Source: Bacteroidota bacterium (GTDB lineage Bacteria > Bacteroidota > Bacteroidia > Chitinophagales > Chitinophagaceae). From it: 64,000 nucleotides of DNA. Location of the stretch: contig JAFDXL010000002.1 in the NCBI GenBank assembly GCA_018267955.1, positions 268,873 through 332,872 of the forward strand, written 5' to 3'. The position numbers were made by a program, and so were the translations under genes. Every line of letters begins with the position of its first letter. The stretch's first letter is position 1. Below are positions 13,445-22,048 of this stretch, in pieces. The notes below the pieces were generated by a model. The model worked only from the letters and a program-made list of their open reading frames with translations, was not told the DNA's origin and did not search any database.

Positions 13445-14629
13445 ATGCGTGTGCGTTTTATACAAACAATAACCGCCCTCTTTCTTTCTATACAAGCTTT
13501 TGGGCAGCAGAGGCCGGTTGACCCTTCGGCCTATTACACATTTAAGCAGCTTTTAGATAGCTGTGCTTATATAGGATTGGATAAAAACGACTATCGCTAC
13601 TACCAGCTATTCAGTGGCGAAATACCTGCAGCACCGGCAGAAACGTGGCAGACTGCCTTCACCGATGCCATATTTAAATATATTAAAGATGTGCACCAGG
13701 GGCATGGTATATCTGCAGAAGTGAGCTATAACGGAATAACGCCCCCTTCAAATGCTGACAGCATCTTACTAAAAGATATATATACCATCTCTACAGGAAA
13801 CGATCTTGTTGCCATTTTACAAAAATGGCAACCTAAAACCCTTGCTTACACAGTACTCGTAAACGAACTGCGCCAACAGCTAAAAAGAGGAGACAGCAGA
13901 AAGATCAAACAATTGCGAAAAGCGATCAATGCAGAACGTTGGCTGACGCACTTTGGATTCCCAAAATATATAGTTGTAAACGTTGCATCCATACATCTCA
14001 ACTACTATGTTGCAGATAGCCTTTGGCTGCGTATGAAAATAGTTGCAGGTAAGCCGGCCACCCCAACGCCGCGCTTTGCTGCATATTGTAATGAGGTTAT
14101 CTTCTACCCCTATTGGCATGTTCCTAAAAGCATTATCACCAAAGAACTATTGCCTGCCTGCCGCAGAAACCCCGGGGTACTTAACTATATGAACATCCAG
14201 GTATTAAATGCACGCGGACAGGTTGTAAGCCCCTACAGCATCAAATGGTCTCAATTAAGCAAGAATAATTTTCCATACACACTAAGGCAATCTACAGGTT
14301 GTGATAACGCGCTGGGCGTTGTAAAATTTAACCTTACGTCGCCCTTCAGCGTATACATGCATGATACCAACCTGAAATCGGCATTCAAATCGGCAGAACG
14401 CTATTTTAGCCACGGGTGTATCAGGATAGAAAAACCTATTGAACTGGCCAGTTTTCTCCTCCCTAACAGGGTAGACAGCGCTTTTTTAAGAGCATGTATT
14501 AAAAACCAGCAACCAATGATCAATCCTATTGCATCACCGGTGCCGGTTTTTGTTATTTATCAGACAGCAGCAGTAAATGATACCAATGCTATCAGCTATT
14601 ATAGGGATATCTACCATCAGTTGGATTAA
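13445..14629 (+). CDS. L,D-transpeptidase (YkuD domain, YcbB-like), exported
   Basis: Periplasmic enzyme that forms 3-3 peptidoglycan cross-links or attaches proteins to the wall. A signal peptide (MRVRFIQTITALFLSIQAFG) is followed by an N-terminal region of the YcbB type and a YkuD catalytic domain (about 180-345). The active-site block reads YFSHGCIRIEKP, with the nucleophilic Cys in SHGCIR, and SVYMHDTN supplies an upstream His. With 394 residues it is much shorter than E. coli YcbB and shows no obvious peptidoglycan-binding domain. It lies divergent from the 127-residue coiled-coil gene and converges on a universal stress protein gene with no gap (14629/14630). The -7 match ends 4 nt before the ATG, so a leaderless transcript is possible. 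Confidence 0.92.
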   Translation: MRVRFIQTITALFLSIQAFGQQRPVDPSAYYTFKQLLDSCAYIGLDKNDYRYYQLFSGEIPAAPAETWQTAFTDAIFKYIKDVHQGHGISAEVSYNGITPPSNADSILLKDIYTISTGNDLVAILQKWQPKTLAYTVLVNELRQQLKRGDSRKIKQLRKAINAERWLTHFGFPKYIVVNVASIHLNYYVADSLWLRMKIVAGKPATPTPRFAAYCNEVIFYPYWHVPKSIITKELLPACRRNPGVLNYMNIQVLNARGQVVSPYSIKWSQLSKNNFPYTLRQSTGCDNALGVVKFNLTSPFSVYMHDTNLKSAFKSAERYFSHGCIRIEKPIELASFLLPNRVDSAFLRACIKNQQPMINPIASPVPVFVIYQTAAVNDTNAISYYRDIYHQLD

Positions 14630-15445
14630 CTAATGGCGGTGCGCAACAAATACAGGTATTTTATGCTCCATAACGATCTCTGAAACAAAACTATTTTTCA
14701 AAGATTCGGACAAGGAAGACCTGCCATAGGCACCTGTAACCAATATAGATCTTTGCTGATCAATTAGCCAGGTATTGAAATACTTCCGGGCATCCATTTG
14801 CAGTGCATCAATAATAAGGTTAGGGAAATGCCTTACCGCCAATTCCTCAATATATATTCTATCAGGAATTTCCTTGCCCTTGGTGCTGGCATACACTATA
14901 TGTGTTTTGTTACCACGCCATGCCGGAAAAAGAGCAGAGAACTGCTTGATTGCATATACGGAAGCAGGACTGCCATCGTATGCAAGGATATTATTTACCG
15001 GTGCCTTAAAATTATCAGGAAGCAAGAGTACGGGACATTCTGATTCGTGCAAGGTATCTTTCAGGTAAGAATCTGGGTCGATGTAAAACGTATCATTATA
15101 AAAGAAATCACCAGACATCACTAATAAATCAGAGAAACGTGTTTCTTTTCTTATCAATTCCATTACTCCTGTACCAATATCTTCATGAACTCTGTATTCA
15201 ATGCCGTTTCGTTCGCATAAATTTTTAAATTTCTGAACATTTGCAGCTATGGTATCAAAATCTTCCACAACGGTATTGAGATAGCCACTCAGAAACATAG
15301 GATAATTCCATGCGGTAGCATAGTCAATTGCATTCAGAAAAACACCGGTTAGCAATACAGGGCTTGTGGCATTTTGCCATTTAATGAATTCAAATATTCC
15401 TTCGGAAAAGTTTCTTCCGTCGAATATCGTGATGATCTTTTTCAT
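14630..15445 (-). CDS. Universal stress protein, UspA family (second copy)
   Basis: A 271-residue UspA-superfamily protein starting MKKIITIFDGRNFSEGIFEF, with two Usp folds. The second starts near residue 148 with NNILAYDGSPASVYAIKQFS and ends with ILVTGAYGRSSLSESLKNSF before a last strand PVFVAHRH. It is paralogous to the protein at 3521-4303. It carries its own promoter: a full box and a half-box 22 bp apart with a perfect -7 element, predicted leader about 13 nt. It is separated from the SDR gene upstream by 89 bp that hold this promoter. Role inferred: survival under oxygen or energy limitation. Confidence 0.92.
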   Translation of the reverse strand: MKKIITIFDGRNFSEGIFEFIKWQNATSPVLLTGVFLNAIDYATAWNYPMFLSGYLNTVVEDFDTIAANVQKFKNLCERNGIEYRVHEDIGTGVMELIRKETRFSDLLVMSGDFFYNDTFYIDPDSYLKDTLHESECPVLLLPDNFKAPVNNILAYDGSPASVYAIKQFSALFPAWRGNKTHIVYASTKGKEIPDRIYIEELAVRHFPNLIIDALQMDARKYFNTWLIDQQRSILVTGAYGRSSLSESLKNSFVSEIVMEHKIPVFVAHRH

Positions 15446-15462
15446 AAGCTCAATTTAGAATT

Positions 15463-15527
15463 CAAATCTATTCTCAAAGGCCACCTGTTTATATGATTGC
15501 AAACAATCAATAAAATGATTCCAATCA
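15463..15527 (-). promoter_or_regulatory. Promoter of the second UspA gene with Crp/Fnr-type boxes
   Basis: Distal full box TGAT-TCCA-ATCA (15516-15527). A half-box with TGAT lies at 15494-15505, centre 22 bp closer to the gene. TAGATTTG (15470-15463), a perfect TAnnTTTG, follows after 23 nt. The half-box is also part of the palindrome TGATTG-CAAA-CAATCA (15494-15509). Confidence 0.72.
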
Positions 15528-15534
15528 ACATTGG

Positions 15535-16287
15535 CTATCGTGCTATCAAGCCACCATCAATTACCAGTTCCGCACCTGTAACATACGATGCTTCATCTGA
15601 GGCGAGGTATAACGCCCCATAAGCTATCTCCATGGGCTGACCAATGCGCCCCATCGGGCACATCGTTTCCATAGTTTTCTTAGCTTCCTCCGTCTCCATC
15701 ATGGCTTCGGTCATGGGCGTGAGCACGCCGCCGGGATGAATGGAATTTACGCGAACATTATATTTTGCAAATTCTACCGCATTATCTTTTGTAAGCATTC
15801 TCAAACCACCTTTTGATGCCGTATAAGCAGGACCATTGCCACCTACATTACCGGCTATAGAATCAATATTTACCACGGATCCCTTACCTGATCTTTTCAA
15901 ATAGTGCAGGCAAAGCTGTGTACCTATAAAAGGGCCGGTAAGGTTTACAGCCAACACTTTATCCCATGTTTCCTGACTGGTGTTCTCCATAGTGCCACCG
16001 GCCGGATAGATGCCTGCATTGTTTACAAGTATATCAATACCTCCATAGTGCTTCACAGTTTCGTCGATTACCCGTTGCCAGTCATCCCGCGATGCCACAT
16101 TATGTAGTGCATATATTATCTGCAAACCTTCCTTTGCTGCAATTTCCACCCATTCTTTCAGTTTATGCTCCTGCATATCAGTTGCCATCACCCGGGCGCC
16201 TTCCTGTGCAAATAGTTTCGCTTCAGTTGCTCCCATTCCCCCTGCCGCACCTGTGATGATCGCTACTTTATTATCAAGCCTGCCCAT
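15535..16287 (-). CDS. Short-chain dehydrogenase/reductase (SDR)
   Basis: Cytosolic NAD(P)-dependent oxidoreductase of the classical SDR family, 250 residues. Seen: the cofactor-binding TGAAGGMGATEA near residue 12, the structural NNAG in ILVNNAGIYPAGG, catalytic Ser in NIDSIAG, and catalytic Tyr and Lys in YTASKGG. An acidic residue after the second strand (MATDMQ) points to NAD preference. The C-terminus VTGAELVIDGGLIAR is typical of the glucose-dehydrogenase/cyclopentanol-dehydrogenase-like SDRs. Substrate unknown. It starts 9 nt after ppsA, so it is cotranscribed with it. Confidence 0.9.
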   Translation of the reverse strand: MGRLDNKVAIITGAAGGMGATEAKLFAQEGARVMATDMQEHKLKEWVEIAAKEGLQIIYALHNVASRDDWQRVIDETVKHYGGIDILVNNAGIYPAGGTMENTSQETWDKVLAVNLTGPFIGTQLCLHYLKRSGKGSVVNIDSIAGNVGGNGPAYTASKGGLRMLTKDNAVEFAKYNVRVNSIHPGGVLTPMTEAMMETEEAKKTMETMCPMGRIGQPMEIAYGALYLASDEASYVTGAELVIDGGLIAR

Positions 16288-16296
16288 TCGATTATT

Positions 16297-18681
16297 TTAA
16301 TGATGAACTAAGATTTTCGCTTCTGCCTTTTTAATATTGTCAATACCCTGGAACAATGCGTCCGGATTAAATGAAATGCTATCGATGCCTTTCTCTACCA
16401 GGAAGCCAGCGAATTCAGGAAAATCACTGGGTGCCTGCCCGCATAAACCGATCTTCGCATTTACTTTCTTCGCTTTTTCTATCACGGTTGCGATCATCTG
16501 TTTAGCGGCTGCATTTTGCTCACTGAAGAGATCGGCAACGAGTGCAGAATCGCGGTCGATGCCCAATGTTAGTTGTGTAAGATCATTAGAACCTATTGAA
16601 AAGCCATCGAACACTTCTGCAAATTCCTCCGCCAGCAAGACATTGCTTGGGATCTCTGCCATGACATAGATCTCCAGTCCATTTTGGCCGCGTTCCAATC
16701 CATTTTCCTTCATCACTTCTATCACTCTTTTTCCTTCTTCCACTGTTCTGCAGAATGGTATCATCAACTTTACATTAGTCAGTCCCATTTCATTGCGTAC
16801 TACTTTCATGGCTTCACATTCCAGCTTAAAGCCATCTTTATACAACGGGTTATAATACCGGGAGGCTCCCCTGAAACCGATCATTGGGTTTTCTTCAACC
16901 GGTTCGAACTCCTTTCCTCCCAATAAATTGGCGTATTCATTTGTTTTGAAATCGCTCATCCTTACAATCACATCCTTTGGATAAAAGGCAGCCGCTATAG
17001 TTGCCACCCCTTGCGATAATTTATCAATGAAATACTCTTTCTTATCATCATAACCTGCTGTAAGTATGGAGATTTGTTGCTTCGCAGCCTGGTCTTTCAT
17101 CTCATCAAACTTCACCAATGCCATTGGGTGCACTTCTACGGCGTGATTAATAATAAACTCCATACGAAGCAGGCCCACACCGTTATTCGGATATGCGGCA
17201 AACTTAAATGCTTTGCCCGGATCGGCCACAATGAGCATAGCCGCCGTTCTCTCCGGCAGTGTTACATTATGCGTATCGATACTGGTCTTTTCCCATTTAA
17301 GGGCACCCTGATACACATTACCTGTCTTGCCTTCTGCACAGCTTACAGTGATCATGTCGCCATCTTTTATCTTTTGGGTGGCATTGTTAGTGGCAACAAT
17401 TGCAGGTATGCCAATTTCCCGGGCAACAATTGCGGCGTGGCTGGTTCTGCCACCTTTATCCGTTATTATAGCTGCAGCTTTTTTCAGAATGGGATCCCAG
17501 TCGGGACTTGTAAGTTCAGTAATCACTATATCGCCGGGCTGTACTTTATCTGCATATTGAGAAGATTTCAACAACCTTGCGGTACCGCTTACAATTTTAC
17601 TCCCGATAGCCTCGCCGCTCGTTACAATTGTTCCTTTTTCCAATAACTTATATTCTTCTATTTCAGTACCCTTTTTATTAGCATGTACCGTTTCGGGCCT
17701 AGCCTGTATGATATAGAGATTATTTGTTTCTCCATCCTTCGCCCATTCAATATCCATTGGCTTGCCGTAGTGCTCTTCGATGATCAAAGCCCAGTTGCCG
17801 AGTTGCGTGATCTCCTGATCTGATAACACATACCTAGCTTGCATCGCAGGTGGCGTATTCAAATTGATGGTATTGCCATCCTCATCATCGCCATACACCA
17901 TCATCAGCTTTTTCTCACCTTGCCTTTTTTGAATAATAGCCTTTTTGTCGGATCTTAATGAAGGCTTAAATAACAGGAACTCATCCGGTATTACTTTTCC
18001 CTGAACAATATTTTCTCCAAGCCCCCAAACGCCCGCAATATGAATTACATCCCTAAATCCTGATTCAGGCTCCAGCGTAAAGCATATACCGGAGCATGCC
18101 ATATCAGCCCGTACCATTAACTGCACACCTACGGACAGCGCTATCTTATCTTGCGAAAAACCGTTATCTGCACGATACTTGATCGCCCGGTCTGTAAAAA
18201 GGGACGCAAAACACTTTTGTACGGCCTGTAGTACATTGCCCCTGCCTGATACATTAAGATAGGATTCGTGCTGGCCTGCAAAGCTGGCACCGGGCAGGTC
18301 TTCCGCGGTAGCGCTGCTCCTCACGGCTACTGATATTTCGCGGCCATTTGTAAGCGCATCATATGATGCCAAAATTTCTACTGCCAATGCTTTGGGCATA
18401 TCCGCTTCGCATATCAGCTTCCTGGCTGCAGCACCCACAACACGAAGATTACTAAAATTGATGGTGTCCAGTTGCTGAAATAATTCACCCAGCTTTTTCC
18501 CAAGGTGGTTTTGTTCTATAAAATGCCAAAACGCATCTGCAGTAGTGGCAAATCCATCGGGAACGTTTATACCATGGGGTGTAAGGCGGGTGTACATTTC
18601 TCCGAGGGATGCATTTTTGCCTCCTACAATAGGCACATCATTGATAGATATCTCGGAAAAGGATTTTACATACTGCGACAT
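16297..18681 (-). CDS. ppsA: Phosphoenolpyruvate synthase
   Basis: Converts pyruvate and ATP to phosphoenolpyruvate, AMP and phosphate; a gluconeogenic step. The 794-residue length matches PpsA. Order seen: N-terminal ATP-grasp domain (GGKNASLGEMY, SSATAEDLPGASFAGQHESY), the swivelling phosphohistidine domain with GGRTSHAAIVARE (His near residue 415), and the PEP/pyruvate TIM-barrel with GFRGASRYY, SIGSNDLTQLTLGIDRDS and the Cys of GLCGQAPSDFPEF near residue 747. First gene of an operon with the SDR gene. Its promoter has a box at 18756-18767 and a -7-like element; predicted leader about 40 nt. Its placement in a low-oxygen regulon would fit redirection of pyruvate. Confidence 0.97.
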   Translation of the reverse strand: MSQYVKSFSEISINDVPIVGGKNASLGEMYTRLTPHGINVPDGFATTADAFWHFIEQNHLGKKLGELFQQLDTINFSNLRVVGAAARKLICEADMPKALAVEILASYDALTNGREISVAVRSSATAEDLPGASFAGQHESYLNVSGRGNVLQAVQKCFASLFTDRAIKYRADNGFSQDKIALSVGVQLMVRADMACSGICFTLEPESGFRDVIHIAGVWGLGENIVQGKVIPDEFLLFKPSLRSDKKAIIQKRQGEKKLMMVYGDDEDGNTINLNTPPAMQARYVLSDQEITQLGNWALIIEEHYGKPMDIEWAKDGETNNLYIIQARPETVHANKKGTEIEEYKLLEKGTIVTSGEAIGSKIVSGTARLLKSSQYADKVQPGDIVITELTSPDWDPILKKAAAIITDKGGRTSHAAIVAREIGIPAIVATNNATQKIKDGDMITVSCAEGKTGNVYQGALKWEKTSIDTHNVTLPERTAAMLIVADPGKAFKFAAYPNNGVGLLRMEFIINHAVEVHPMALVKFDEMKDQAAKQQISILTAGYDDKKEYFIDKLSQGVATIAAAFYPKDVIVRMSDFKTNEYANLLGGKEFEPVEENPMIGFRGASRYYNPLYKDGFKLECEAMKVVRNEMGLTNVKLMIPFCRTVEEGKRVIEVMKENGLERGQNGLEIYVMAEIPSNVLLAEEFAEVFDGFSIGSNDLTQLTLGIDRDSALVADLFSEQNAAAKQMIATVIEKAKKVNAKIGLCGQAPSDFPEFAGFLVEKGIDSISFNPDALFQGIDNIKKAEAKILVHH

Positions 18682-18725
18682 GACGATATTTTTATGCTTC
18701 CATAAAGTTGCTGTATAAATCAGGT

Positions 18726-18767
18726 CAACACTATGAGTGCCATCATCGATTCAAATGATTGCCGTCA
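18726..18767 (-). promoter_or_regulatory. Promoter of ppsA with a Crp/Fnr-type box
   Basis: Box TGAT-TGCC-GTCA (18756-18767), then 22 nt, then TAGTGTTG (18733-18726), which matches TAnnTTTG except at one base. No second box is seen 22 bp upstream; that position is taken by the terminator of the neighbouring gene. This is one of the weaker members of the set. Confidence 0.55.
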
Positions 18768-18771
18768 GGCA

Positions 18772-18796
18772 TAAAAAAACCGGCTAGCGCCGGTTA
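18772..18796 (-). terminator. Terminator overlapping the stop of the DUF1003 gene
   Basis: On the minus strand AACCGGC / GCCGGTT (7 bp, loop of four) is followed by a run of T (18779-18772). The hairpin includes the stop codon of the gene ending at 18794. Confidence 0.85.
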
Positions 18797-19375
18797 CTTA
18801 TCATTAAGGTTATTGCTTTCATTCAAGCGGTCCACTACTTCCTTGATCTCCCTCATCATGTTCACCTGGACATTTTGTAATTCGAACATAGTTTTCATTT
18901 GCCGGGAAATCAACAGGTCTATTTTCTGGTGCATATTCCTTATTTCTATCTCGGACTTAAGGTTGATCATATAATCATTGATGGCGCGTTGCCTGTCCTT
19001 TTCTTCCTTCCGGTTCTGGCTCATAATGATAATAGGAGCCTGCAATGCTGCAATAGTAGACAGCAACAGGTTAAGCAGTATAAAAGGATAAGGATCAAAT
19101 GGCCTGCTTAACAAAAACACGTTTACGCCAATCCATATTAACATAAAAACAATGAACGAAATGATAAATGCCCAGCTTCCGCCAAAAAAAGCAACTTTAT
19201 CTGCTACCCTGTCGCTGAGTGATAATTTAGCATCTTCAAATTCATATAATTTCTGGGATAAGAGTTTTTCTTCTTCAATTGCTTCCAGTACAATATCATT
19301 CAGCTTTTGTAAATGCTCACTCTCAGTTGTAAGTATCGTCTCCAGGTCGTCGGAAGCTGCTTTGAAATTTTCCAT
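18794..19375 (-). CDS. DUF1003-family membrane protein
   Basis: 193-residue inner-membrane protein of the DUF1003 type, function unknown. Two adjacent membrane helices lie at about residues 67-87 (SWAFIISFIVFMLIWIGVNV) and 98-118 (FILLNLLLSTIAALQAPIII), followed by the family-typical MSQNRKEEKDRQRAINDY and a helical C-terminus. The N-terminus is an acidic helix. The short gap to the SafE-like gene upstream (84 bp) contains no TGAY-N4-RTCA box, so it may be read through from the cco operon or have its own promoter. It ends in its own terminator. Confidence 0.85.
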   Translation of the reverse strand: MENFKAASDDLETILTTESEHLQKLNDIVLEAIEEEKLLSQKLYEFEDAKLSLSDRVADKVAFFGGSWAFIISFIVFMLIWIGVNVFLLSRPFDPYPFILLNLLLSTIAALQAPIIIMSQNRKEEKDRQRAINDYMINLKSEIEIRNMHQKIDLLISRQMKTMFELQNVQVNMMREIKEVVDRLNESNNLNDK

Positions 19376-19459
19376 AATCGGTTAATGTAGATGCAATATA
19401 GAAACTACAAGCGGATTGCAGCAATGACTTTTCAACATCGTTTAAGAGGATTTTGAGCA

Positions 19460-20170
19460 TCAGTCTGCTTTATGGCAGCAAGATGCTTTTACCTCGTTAT
19501 GCTCCACCACAACTTTTGGGCTTAAATATGGTATCCCCAGGTTCATACCGCGCATTACAAATAAAGAACCGAAAACAAACAAGGTAACAGGTACCAGCTT
19601 AGCAAAATGTATGTTTAGCACAGAGAATCTTCTTTTTAATATAGTAATGGATATCAGCATGGGCATGGTTCCGAAACCAAATGCATACATTAATCCCATT
19701 GCGCTCACCGCATTGCCTGCACTCACGGTAGCTGATAATGCCATATATACCATACCACAGGGAAGCAACCCGTTGAGCATACCGCTTGTGAAGATGGCCG
19801 GCAGTGCAGGGTTACCAATGTATTTTCCAAGTTGCCTCTTTACCACTTCCACCCAGGGTAGTGCTATTTTTAACTTACTGCCGGGGATAAATGAGACGAT
19901 ACCGGCCACTAGAAAGAGAGCACCAAGCACTATAGATATTGTTTGCTGCCATTGCGGATGAAACAGGCTCTTAAAAGAATGCAATACCAACGCCATCAGT
20001 GCATACACCGTAACACGGCCAAAATGATATAAAAACACACTTAGCCATTTACGCAAACCTACCATATTATTGAACGGCATGATCCAAATAATAGGGCCAC
20101 ACATACCTGCACAATGTAAGCTACCGGTAAGCCCCATCAGAAATGCCATAGATAATGTAAGACTATTCAT
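19460..20170 (-). CDS. SafE/TauE- and DsbD-like membrane protein of the cbb3 cluster
   Basis: 236-residue integral membrane protein with about six helices. Helix 1 holds LTGSLHCAGMCGPIIW and the third helix pair holds NGLLPCGMVYMALSA, the paired Cys/Pro motifs typical of the DsbD/CcdA-like SafE group found at the end of Bacteroidota cco clusters. The tail SCCHKAD has further Cys and His. It starts 1 nt after fixH, so it is translationally coupled. A role in copper supply or redox maturation of the oxidase is inferred from position and Cys/His content; sulfite export is the name of the broad family and is not supported here. Confidence 0.82.
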   Translation of the reverse strand: MNSLTLSMAFLMGLTGSLHCAGMCGPIIWIMPFNNMVGLRKWLSVFLYHFGRVTVYALMALVLHSFKSLFHPQWQQTISIVLGALFLVAGIVSFIPGSKLKIALPWVEVVKRQLGKYIGNPALPAIFTSGMLNGLLPCGMVYMALSATVSAGNAVSAMGLMYAFGFGTMPMLISITILKRRFSVLNIHFAKLVPVTLFVFGSLFVMRGMNLGIPYLSPKVVVEHNEVKASCCHKAD

Positions 20171-20171
20171 A

Positions 20172-20621
20172 TCAGCGTAAGGTTAAGTCAGTTTGCTGAT
20201 AGTAGTCTTTCCCATCTGCCTTCCAGGATATTTTTACATTGTATGATGTAGTGTGCAGCATATTCCTCGCAATAACCATAGCATTATTGTTTACCTGTAT
20301 GGGCACATGTTTATCCATAGATGTACTAACTGGGGAGTAGAAATCTATATCGCCGGTTACTTCTTTTCCAAGGAACTCAGCGGGGAATTGGATCACTACA
20401 TTCTGCTGATCTGCATGCACCGATACAGGAGATGATAGTGCAGCCTGGTTTTTACCGGCATCTATTACCTGCTGATATTTGATTTCCTGCGAATAGTAGT
20501 CGGGACTCACCAGGTCAAAACTCTGATGCATACTACCTACTACCAGTGTTACAATTATAGCTACGAAACCACCATATAAAATAGCTATTCTCGCTCCCCA
20601 ATTCATTTTCATGATACTCAT
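20172..20621 (-). CDS. fixH: FixH/CcoH-like cbb3 oxidase assembly protein
   Basis: 149-residue protein with one N-terminal membrane helix (IAILYGGFVAIIVTLVVGSM) and the family segment SFDLVSPDYYSQEIKYQQVI, followed by a periplasmic Ig-like domain. FixH/CcoH proteins are needed for cbb3 oxidase assembly together with CcoI and CcoG. It lies 11 nt after ccoG and 1 nt before the SafE-like gene. The start MSIMKMNWGARI has two possible Met; the first fits the spacing. Confidence 0.88.
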   Translation of the reverse strand: MSIMKMNWGARIAILYGGFVAIIVTLVVGSMHQSFDLVSPDYYSQEIKYQQVIDAGKNQAALSSPVSVHADQQNVVIQFPAEFLGKEVTGDIDFYSPVSTSMDKHVPIQVNNNAMVIARNMLHTTSYNVKISWKADGKDYYQQTDLTLR

Positions 20622-20632
20622 AATCTATGTTT

Positions 20633-22030
20633 TTAATTGTCGCTAAATGGGCCAAGGAAAGACGTGTTAATCACCTGTATCTTTTTACCGTTTTCATACA
20701 CACCTATTTGTAACGGAGTTTTTCTGTGTTTCACTGCAGATTTATCCATATAGATAAACATGGAACCGGAAGCGTACTTTTCTTTCGGTACTTTCAGCTT
20801 TTCCTCACCTACCAGTTTAATAGTGCCTTTAAAATTTTCCGGTTTCAATTCCAGTTGTTTATCATCGTAAGTTTTATTCAGGAATTTATAATTATACAGG
20901 TTACTCAATTGCTGACCGGGCTGTTCCTGGTACAATTGGCCCGGAGTACGTAAGATGGATATACCAACATCTGTACGGCTTGCCAGCAGAAACACTTCTA
21001 CACTCAGCAAAATGATCATTACTGCGGTATACGCCTTCATGCGGCCCGTGAAGCGTAAAGGCTGCTTTTTACTGATGTTGTTTTCTGAAGCATAACGGAT
21101 CAAGCCCTCCGGCAGGTTTACGGCTGCCATCATTTTATTACAGGCATCAATACAAGCCGTGCAGTTAACACATTCCAGTTGTGTACCATTGCGGATATCT
21201 ATACCTGTAGGACAAACCTTTACACATTGCATACAATCTATGCAATCGCCATTACTGCGTTCTTCGTTCTTTTTAAATTTACCTCTTGGCTCACCACGTA
21301 CATAATCGTAGCTCACAACAATAGAATCCTTATCCAGCAATACCCCCTGCATACGGCCATAAGGGCATACAACGGTACAAACCTGCTCGCGCATGGATGA
21401 GTAAATAAAGAAGAACACAGTGGTGAATACTACCAGGGCTATAAAACCACCCACATGGTGGCTTATAGGTTCTGACACAATCTCTCTAAGTTCATCAATC
21501 CCTATGACGTAGGCGAGAAAGGTATTAGCGATGAGGAAACTCACCACCCAGAATACAAACCATTTCAATCCCTTCTTAAATACCTTATCAGTATTCCAGG
21601 GTTGGTTTTTAAGAATTTTTTGTTCTGCAGCGCTACCTTCAATCCAATATTCCAGCTTACGGAATATCATTTCCATGAAAATGGTTTGAGGGCATATCCA
21701 CCCGCAAAATATACGTCCGAAAACCACGGTGAACAAAGCAATAAATACAATGAACACCACCATACCGAGGCCGAAGATGAAAAAGTCCTGTGGCCAGAAT
21801 ATCTGTCCGAATAATATGAACTTACGCTCCAGGATGTTTATCAGGAATAGAGGGTGCCCCTTTATTTTTATAAAAGGCAATACAAAAAATATCACCAGGT
21901 ACCCGATACTTACCCATGTACGGGCATTGTATAATTTACCTTCAGGCTTTTGCGGAAACATCCATATACGCTTGCCCGTCTTATCTACCGTTGCTACCTT
22001 ATCCCTAAACGATCCTTCTACCGTACTCAT
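20633..22030 (-). CDS. ccoG: Cytochrome oxidase accessory protein CcoG (FixG/RdxA)
   Basis: 465-residue membrane ferredoxin-like protein linked to cbb3 assembly and copper reduction. N-terminal membrane helices (IGYLVIFFVLPFIKIKGHPL onwards) carry GRIFCGWICPQTIFMEMIFR, followed by two clusters of the 4Fe-4S ferredoxin pattern, GDCIDCMQCVKVCPTGIDIR and LECVNCTACIDACNKMM. The C-terminal part is an Ig-like periplasmic domain after a further helix (AVMIILLSVEVFLLASR). It lies 18 nt after ccoP and 11 nt before fixH. All expected landmarks are present. Confidence 0.96.
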   Translation of the reverse strand: MSTVEGSFRDKVATVDKTGKRIWMFPQKPEGKLYNARTWVSIGYLVIFFVLPFIKIKGHPLFLINILERKFILFGQIFWPQDFFIFGLGMVVFIVFIALFTVVFGRIFCGWICPQTIFMEMIFRKLEYWIEGSAAEQKILKNQPWNTDKVFKKGLKWFVFWVVSFLIANTFLAYVIGIDELREIVSEPISHHVGGFIALVVFTTVFFFIYSSMREQVCTVVCPYGRMQGVLLDKDSIVVSYDYVRGEPRGKFKKNEERSNGDCIDCMQCVKVCPTGIDIRNGTQLECVNCTACIDACNKMMAAVNLPEGLIRYASENNISKKQPLRFTGRMKAYTAVMIILLSVEVFLLASRTDVGISILRTPGQLYQEQPGQQLSNLYNYKFLNKTYDDKQLELKPENFKGTIKLVGEEKLKVPKEKYASGSMFIYMDKSAVKHRKTPLQIGVYENGKKIQVINTSFLGPFSDN

Positions 22031-22048
22031 CTTTTGTGTTGATTATTT

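Noticed and set aside
19376..19459. Box upstream of the DUF1003 gene
   Set aside because: A TAGTTTCT element exists but there is no palindrome 23 nt upstream of it.
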